From assembly GCA_036823195.1 (NCBI GenBank), contig DAISGI010000045.1, positions 1-18,743 of the forward strand: a DNA stretch of 18,743 bases, read 5' to 3'. This DNA comes from UBA4874 sp002399435. GTDB taxonomy: Bacteria > Bacillota > Clostridia > Caldicoprobacterales > DTU083. The notes under the pieces were generated by a model. The model was not told where the DNA came from. It searched no databases and worked only from the letters and a program-made list of their open reading frames with translations. How positions within the stretch are numbered: the stretch's first letter is position 1; each line of letters begins with the position of its first letter. This document shows, piece by piece, positions 14,769 through 18,743 of the stretch. The translations under genes were made by a program, and so were the position numbers.

Positions 14769-14793
14769 TGCTCCCGGACAGGGGGCACTTTTT
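14769..14793 (+). terminator. terminator after the small membrane protein gene
   Basis: TGCTCCC (14769-14775), loop GGACA, GGGGGCA (14781-14787), seven pairs with one wobble, followed by CTTTTT. It is about 80 nt after the stop codon at 14690. Confidence 0.7.
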
Positions 14794-14812
14794 GAGTCAG
14801 CAGGCAGCCGTA

Positions 14813-14922
14813 TGAGTGGAACGATTTGTTTTGTGACAAGGAACAGTTTATTTTTCGACAAGGAGCAGCTTGTTTTGTGACAAGGAGCAGCTTACTTTGT
14901 GATAAGGAGCAGTTTATTTTTT
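14813..14922. repeat. 22-bp tandem repeat, four clear copies plus one degenerate
   Basis: Copies start at 14835, 14857, 14879 and 14901, each beginning GACAAGGA or GATAAGGA and ending in a T-rich tail; 14813-14834 is a decayed fifth copy. Pairwise differences among the clear copies are 2 to 5 of 22. There are no unique spacers, so it is not a CRISPR array. Within a unit, ACAAG and CTTGT can pair around GAGCAG. The 317-nt space between the flanking genes (14691-15007) otherwise holds a terminator and the inverted repeat listed next; I see no gene in it. Confidence 0.85.
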
Positions 14923-14936
14923 GATCAGACAGAAGG

Positions 14937-14970
14937 GTAACGAAAGGCAGAGCTTTGTGTATTTCGTTAC
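14937..14970. repeat. 9-bp inverted repeat ahead of the cysteine desulfurase
   Basis: GTAACGAAA (14937-14945) and TTTCGTTAC (14962-14970) are exact reverse complements around 16 nt. A direct repeat ACAGAAGG occurs at 14929-14936 and 14969-14976. The structure ends 37 nt before the desulfurase ATG and could be an operator or an RNA hairpin in the leader. No T run follows, so it is not an ordinary terminator. Confidence 0.6.
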
Positions 14971-15007
14971 AGAAGGTACCTATTTTACGTAAGCGGGGAG
15001 CGAAACA

Positions 15008-16165
15008 ATGGGACAGATTTATCTGGATTATGCCGCAACGACGCCTGTTGTACCGGAGGTGGCGGAGGCGGTTACCGATTGTCTGAAAAAGGACTTTGGG
15101 AACCCGTCTTCCATGCATCGGCTGGGAATTCAGGCAGAAAAGCGGATCCGAAAAGCAAGAGAACAAGTCAGTCATTTGCTGAGGGTGGAACCGGAGGAGA
15201 TTATTTTTACTTCCGGTGGAACAGAATCCAACAACATGGCTATTTTGGGTACCGCCTATGATAAGAGGCGCAGGGGAAAGCATTGCATTACCACGGCGAT
15301 TGAACACCCGTCCGTGCTCAATTGTTTTGCCCATCTGGAAAAGCTGGGTTATGAGGTAACCTATCTGCCGGTGGATCGGAACGGTGTGATTTCACTGGAG
15401 TCTTTACAGAATGCCCTGCGGGAGGATACCATTCTGGTCAGTATCATGCATGTCAACAATGAAGTCGGATCCATAGAGCCGGTTCAGCAGGTTGCATCCC
15501 TGTTGAATCAATGCAAAAACCGGCCTGTGTTCCATGTGGATGGTATCCAGTCCTTTGGCAAACTGCCGCTTTATCCCAAAGAATGGGGGATCGATCTGGT
15601 TTCACTCAGCGGCCATAAAATCCATGCGCCCAAGGGCGTCGGCGCATTGTATCGGAGGAAGGGAGTCCGGATTCAGCCCATTCTGTTTGGAGGCGGCCAG
15701 CAGGGAGGCATCCGGAGCGGTACGGAAAATATCACCGGTATTGTCGGAATGGGGACAGGCGCGGATTGGATTGCCGGACGACATGCGGAAAATGACAGGT
15801 ATCTGTATGAGCTGAAGGAAGCTCTGGTCTCCGGTATCCGGAAGGGCTTTCCGGATGCGGTGATCAACGGGGATCCGGAAAACAGTGCACCGCATATTCT
15901 GAGTGTCAGTTTTCCCGGAGCGAAGGGAGAAGTTTTGCTGCATACCCTGGAGCAGGAGGAAGTCTATGTCAGCACCGGCTCCGCCTGTTCCAGCAGGGAG
16001 AAGAAGATCAGTCATGTGCTGAAAGCGATTGGGCTGAACGAACGGACGGCGGACGGGTCAATCCGGATCAGCCTTTCCTATCTCACTACCCCGGAGGAAA
16101 TCGCATCTTTTCTTCCCATTCTGACCCGGTCTGTCCAAAGAGTACGGGAATACACCAGGAGGTAA
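15008..16165 (+). CDS. cysteine desulfurase (IscS/NifS family, ThiI-associated)
   Basis: PLP enzyme that takes sulfur from cysteine as a protein-bound persulfide. The product is 385 residues, normal. It has the N-terminal IYLDYAATTPV, FGNPSSMHRLG, FTSGGTESNNMAI, TAIEHPSVL, the HVNNEVGSI loop, VDGIQSFGK, the PLP lysine Lys204 (SGHKIHAPKGVG), FGGGQQGGIRSGTEN, and the active-site loop STGSACSSR with Cys327. The short loop after Cys and the position next to thiI fit the Bacillus NifZ type, a desulfurase dedicated to ThiI rather than to Fe-S assembly; I infer this from context. GGGGAG (14995-15000) precedes the ATG. thiI follows after 4 nt, and its ribosome binding site lies inside the end of this gene. 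Confidence 0.94.
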   Translation: MGQIYLDYAATTPVVPEVAEAVTDCLKKDFGNPSSMHRLGIQAEKRIRKAREQVSHLLRVEPEEIIFTSGGTESNNMAILGTAYDKRRRGKHCITTAIEHPSVLNCFAHLEKLGYEVTYLPVDRNGVISLESLQNALREDTILVSIMHVNNEVGSIEPVQQVASLLNQCKNRPVFHVDGIQSFGKLPLYPKEWGIDLVSLSGHKIHAPKGVGALYRRKGVRIQPILFGGGQQGGIRSGTENITGIVGMGTGADWIAGRHAENDRYLYELKEALVSGIRKGFPDAVINGDPENSAPHILSVSFPGAKGEVLLHTLEQEEVYVSTGSACSSREKKISHVLKAIGLNERTADGSIRISLSYLTTPEEIASFLPILTRSVQRVREYTRR

Positions 16166-16169
16166 AGCT

Positions 16170-17360
16170 ATGGAGCGAGTGATCCTAATCCGTTATGGGG
16201 AGATTTATCTGAAAGGACAGAATCGTCCGTTTTTCGAGCGGACGTTGTATGACAACATCAAAAAAGCGTTGGCGGAGTTTTCCGGCATACGGGTGACCAG
16301 GGCGCAGGGACGGTTTTATGCGGAGAATTATGAAGAGGAAGCGCCCGTCCTCCGTGCGCTTCAGCGGGTATTCGGTCTGGTTTCCGTCAGCCCCGCCTAT
16401 AAAGTGGGCAAGGATTTTGAGACTCTTTTCGAATATTCCAGCAAAATCATGACAGAGCAGCTGTCCCGCCTGCAGGGGAAAACACCCCTTACCTTCAAGG
16501 TGGAGTCCAGGCGATCGGATAAGAAGTATCCCATGGATTCCATGGAAATCAACCGGGAGATGGGCAGCAGGCTTCTGGAGGCTTTGCCGGGCTTAAAAGT
16601 GGACGTACATCATCCGGATATTGTCCTGAACATTGAAATCCGGGAATCTGGTTATTTGTATCATGAAGTCTTCCCCTGCGCAGGGGGCATGCCCACCGGG
16701 ACCAGCGGAAAGGCGGTTCTTTTGCTGTCCGGAGGAATCGACAGTCCCGTTGCCGGTTATATGATTGCAAAGCGTGGAGTCGCCCTCTCGGCGGTGCACT
16801 TTCACAGTTTCCCCTATACCAGCGACCGTTCCAGGGAAAAGGTCATCGACTTGTGCCGGATTCTTACCCGCTACTGCGGACCGATCCGGCTGCATGTGGT
16901 ACCCTTTACCAGGATACAACAGGAACTGTATAAAAAATGCCCGGACAGCCAGCTAACGGTTCTGATGCGATGCTATATGATGAAAATCGCAGAGGCGGTT
17001 GCCCGCAGGGAGAAAGCGACTGCTCTGGTGACAGGGGAGAGCATCGGACAGGTGGCAAGTCAGACAATGGATAGTCTGGCAGTTACCAATGCTGCGGTTT
17101 CCATGCCGGTGTTCCGCCCTTTGATTGGCTTTGACAAGGTTGACATCGTAAACATTTCCAAAAGGATCGAGACCTACAGAACGTCCATTCTTCCCTATGA
17201 AGACTGCTGTACGGTTTTCACACCCAGGCATCCGGTGACCCATCCCCGGCTGGAAAAAATCCTGGAGTCGGAAAAGCTGATCAATGGGGAAGAGCTGATA
17301 CAGGAAGCGGTTGCCAATATTGAAGAGATCGGGATCCAGCCGGACCGGAACCTGTTCTAA
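16170..17360 (+). CDS. thiI: tRNA 4-thiouridine synthase ThiI (no rhodanese domain)
   Basis: ATP-dependent insertion of sulfur at U8 of tRNA to give s4U; in some bacteria also thiazole synthesis for thiamine. The product is 396 residues. A ferredoxin-like N-terminal part (about 1-60; IRYGEIYLKGQNRPFFERTL) and a THUMP domain (about 60-165) bind tRNA. The adenylation domain has the PP-loop SGGIDS (187-192) and LVTGESIGQVASQT. Cys346-Cys347 in LPYEDCCTVFTPRHP supply the catalytic cysteine corresponding to Cys344 of E. coli, probably Cys347. The C-terminal rhodanese domain of E. coli ThiI (482 residues) is absent, as in Bacillus, so sulfur must come directly from a desulfurase, here the adjacent gene. 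AGGAGG (16157-16162) overlaps the end of that gene. Confidence 0.96.
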   Translation: MERVILIRYGEIYLKGQNRPFFERTLYDNIKKALAEFSGIRVTRAQGRFYAENYEEEAPVLRALQRVFGLVSVSPAYKVGKDFETLFEYSSKIMTEQLSRLQGKTPLTFKVESRRSDKKYPMDSMEINREMGSRLLEALPGLKVDVHHPDIVLNIEIRESGYLYHEVFPCAGGMPTGTSGKAVLLLSGGIDSPVAGYMIAKRGVALSAVHFHSFPYTSDRSREKVIDLCRILTRYCGPIRLHVVPFTRIQQELYKKCPDSQLTVLMRCYMMKIAEAVARREKATALVTGESIGQVASQTMDSLAVTNAAVSMPVFRPLIGFDKVDIVNISKRIETYRTSILPYEDCCTVFTPRHPVTHPRLEKILESEKLINGEELIQEAVANIEEIGIQPDRNLF

Positions 17361-17403
17361 CCTCTTGCCGCCTGCAATAGAATGGATGTATAGCAGGAGG
17401 TGT

Positions 17404-18186
17404 ATGGAAGTGCGGAGGCTATTCAAAAAGGTACGGCCGGGGAAAATACCTGCGGTCTTTTATCTTCTTGCCATTTTTCTTTTGTATTGTGGGCTGGATT
17501 TATCGGCTTCCCGGACAGATATTTTGTCCCCGGTCGGAAAGCCGGCGCCTCCTGCAGCGGAATCTGCTGTGGCAGAGCCGGCGGCACAGGGGGAGAAATC
17601 AGAAGATCCTTATGATATATGGATTGATTTGACGCAATCCACACTTTATCTTTTTGAAAACAACAGGCTGATCAAAAAGTACCCGGTTGCCCAGGGAAAA
17701 TCAGGCACTCCGTCCCCTGTCGGAACCTGGTATATTACCAGCAAGGCACGGCATTGGGGGACAGGATTCGGCACCCGCTGGATGGGATTGAATGTGCCAT
17801 GGGGAATTTACGGCATACATGGTACAAATAAACCGGGTTCCGTTGGCTATCGGGCTTCCCACGGATGTTTTCGGATGAGAAACAGGGATGTGGAGGAGCT
17901 GTACGGCATCGTGCCGTTCCAGACCCGTGTCGTTGTATATGGAGGCCCTTATGGCAATATGGGAAGCTCCTTTGTCCGACTGGAGCCGGGGGATCGGATG
18001 TCCCAGGTAGTGGAAGTGCAGCTGCGTCTGCAGAAGCTGGGTTATTATAAAGGTTCCATTGATGGGATTTATGGAGAAGGATTAAAGGCTGCGCTGCTGA
18101 AGTTTAAAAAAGATCGTAACATGCCGCTGTCCCACTATGTGGACACGGAAACCTATCAGGCATTGGGCATACTGGCTTTTGAATAA
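17404..18186 (+). CDS. L,D-transpeptidase (YkuD) with peptidoglycan-binding domain
   Basis: Cell-wall enzyme predicted to form 3-3 cross-links or attach proteins to peptidoglycan. The product is 260 residues. It has a basic N-terminus, a signal anchor (about 16-36; IPAVFYLLAIFLLYCGL), an Ala/Pro-rich linker, the YkuD domain (about 74-185; WIDLTQSTLYLFENNRLIKK, GKSGTPSPVGTW) with His139 (GIHGTN) and the catalytic motif SHGCFRMRN with Cys155, and a C-terminal PG_binding_1 domain (about 196-255; VQLRLQKLGYYKGSIDGIYG). Start uncertain: AGGAGG (17395-17400) is only 3 nt from ATG 17404 but 9 nt from an in-frame GTG at 17410. The frame is open further upstream into thiI, but that part is not protein-like for this family. 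It follows thiI by 43 nt, possibly in the same transcript. Confidence 0.93.
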   Translation: MEVRRLFKKVRPGKIPAVFYLLAIFLLYCGLDLSASRTDILSPVGKPAPPAAESAVAEPAAQGEKSEDPYDIWIDLTQSTLYLFENNRLIKKYPVAQGKSGTPSPVGTWYITSKARHWGTGFGTRWMGLNVPWGIYGIHGTNKPGSVGYRASHGCFRMRNRDVEELYGIVPFQTRVVVYGGPYGNMGSSFVRLEPGDRMSQVVEVQLRLQKLGYYKGSIDGIYGEGLKAALLKFKKDRNMPLSHYVDTETYQALGILAFE

Positions 18187-18188
18187 AA

Positions 18189-18204
18189 TTCAATATATTT
18201 CAAT
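18189..18204 (+). repeat. TTCAAT direct repeat at 10-bp spacing before ybaK
   Basis: TTCAAT at 18189-18194 and 18199-18204, in the AT-rich 45-nt gap before ybaK. One helical turn apart; possibly a protein-binding site, possibly chance. Confidence 0.25.
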
Positions 18205-18231
18205 GAAAGAGATGAAAAATCAATCGTATTC

Positions 18232-18720
18232 ATGCACAGGACAAAAAGCAAGTCAAATGAAAAAACAAATGTTATGAGAATTCTGGATGCCCTGAAGATC
18301 AGCTACCAAAGCCACTGTTATGCAGATAGCAAAGCAGTCAGCGGCATGGAAATTGCGGAGGCTCTGTACCAGGATCCCGATCGGGTGTTCAAGACTTTGG
18401 TTACCGTCGGCAAATCAGGAAATCACTATGTTTTCATGATTCCGGCAGCAGGGGAATTGGACCTGAAAAAGGCTGCGGAATGTGTGAGGGAAAAGTCGGT
18501 TCGGATGATCAAATCCAGGGATCTGCTGCCGGTAACCGGCTATATACACGGCGGGTGTTCTCCCATTGGAATGAAGAAAAAATTTCCGACAGCAATCCAC
18601 AGGACAGCTGCCGATTTTGATACTGTTTTTTTCAGTGCCGGAAAGATTGGTTATCAGGTGGAAATGAGCCTGAGTGATCTGGAAAGAGCAGTGGAGATCC
18701 GCCTGGCAGATCTTATCTGA
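18232..18720 (+). CDS. ybaK: YbaK/EbsC-type Cys-tRNA(Pro) deacylase
   Basis: Hydrolyses Cys-tRNA(Pro) (and some other misacyl-tRNAs) made in error by ProRS. The product is 162 residues, the usual length. The typical start NEKTNVMRILDALKISYQSH is followed by DPDRVFKTLVTVGKSGNHYV with the family lysine of the FKTL segment, the beta-barrel core VFMIPAAGELDLKKAA, TGYIHGGCSPIGMKKKFP (the conserved GGxSPxG loop, here GGCSPIG) and FFSAGKIGYQVEMSLSDL. The start is not firm: ATG 18232 fits the family but has no clear ribosome binding site. The next in-frame ATG (18274) would remove only 14 residues. It lies 45 nt after the transpeptidase gene with no terminator between. EbsC would be the Gram-positive name. 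Confidence 0.92.
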   Translation: MHRTKSKSNEKTNVMRILDALKISYQSHCYADSKAVSGMEIAEALYQDPDRVFKTLVTVGKSGNHYVFMIPAAGELDLKKAAECVREKSVRMIKSRDLLPVTGYIHGGCSPIGMKKKFPTAIHRTAADFDTVFFSAGKIGYQVEMSLSDLERAVEIRLADLI

Positions 18721-18743
18721 GCGTGGCAGAACAGGATTGAATT

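Noticed and set aside
14813..14922. CRISPR array
   Set aside because: The 22-bp units abut one another without unique spacers, and there are no cas genes.
14579..15334. 251-codon minus-strand frame over the repeat array
   Set aside because: It crosses the tandem repeat (22 bp, so the frame shifts each copy), a terminator and the start of the desulfurase gene. Antisense chance frame.

Overview
The window is a stretch of chromosome from a low-GC-lineage Gram-positive bacterium (Bacillota, most likely class Clostridia), with base composition near 50% GC. The evidence is the gene content and order (infC-rpmI-rplT, a YsgA-like methyltransferase, pheST behind a T-box riboswitch, zapA, mutS2), the strong AGGAGG-type ribosome binding sites, the use of TTG and ATC starts, and intrinsic terminators. 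All genes are on the + strand except one thioesterase gene and a regulator remnant. One 100-base run of N (1359-1458) marks an assembly gap.

Layout. 1-1307: end of a possible upstream reading frame, then the translation operon infC (ATC start), rpmI, rplT and a terminator. 1308-2368: assembly gap, then a SpoU/TrmH-family RNA methyltransferase. 2369-6242: promoter, long leader with a Phe T-box (specifier UUC, terminator), pheS (TTG start) and pheT. 6243-6820: zapA and a hairpin. 6821-7850: minus-strand block with a truncated AraC-type DNA-binding domain and an acyl-ACP thioesterase (TTG start, extended -10 promoter). 7959-10381: promoter and mutS2. 10443-13985: OmpR-type response regulator, sensor kinase, then an HtrA-type membrane-anchored protease with its own promoter, candidate regulator-binding repeats and a strong terminator. 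14154-14793: small two-helix membrane protein of unknown function and a terminator. 14813-14976: a 22-bp tandem repeat array and an inverted repeat. 15008-18186: cysteine desulfurase, ThiI and an L,D-transpeptidase. 18232-18720: YbaK/EbsC-type Cys-tRNA deacylase.

How the genes work together. Much of the window serves translation and tRNA: initiation factor 3, ribosomal proteins L35 and L20, an RNA methyltransferase, phenylalanyl-tRNA synthetase controlled by uncharged tRNA-Phe, a desulfurase/ThiI pair for 4-thiouridine in tRNA (ThiI here has no rhodanese domain, so the adjacent desulfurase is the likely direct sulfur donor), and a tRNA-editing deacylase. A second theme is the envelope: ZapA at the division ring, a two-component system beside HtrA that looks like a secretion/envelope stress unit, and an L,D-transpeptidase with a peptidoglycan-binding domain.

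I saw no clear new multi-gene system. The least ordinary items are the AraC remnant lying in frame directly behind the thioesterase stop codon, the tandem repeat plus inverted repeat ahead of the desulfurase, the direct repeats upstream of htrA, the extra 110 nt of leader in front of the T-box, and an assembly gap whose two edges share an identical 11-mer.
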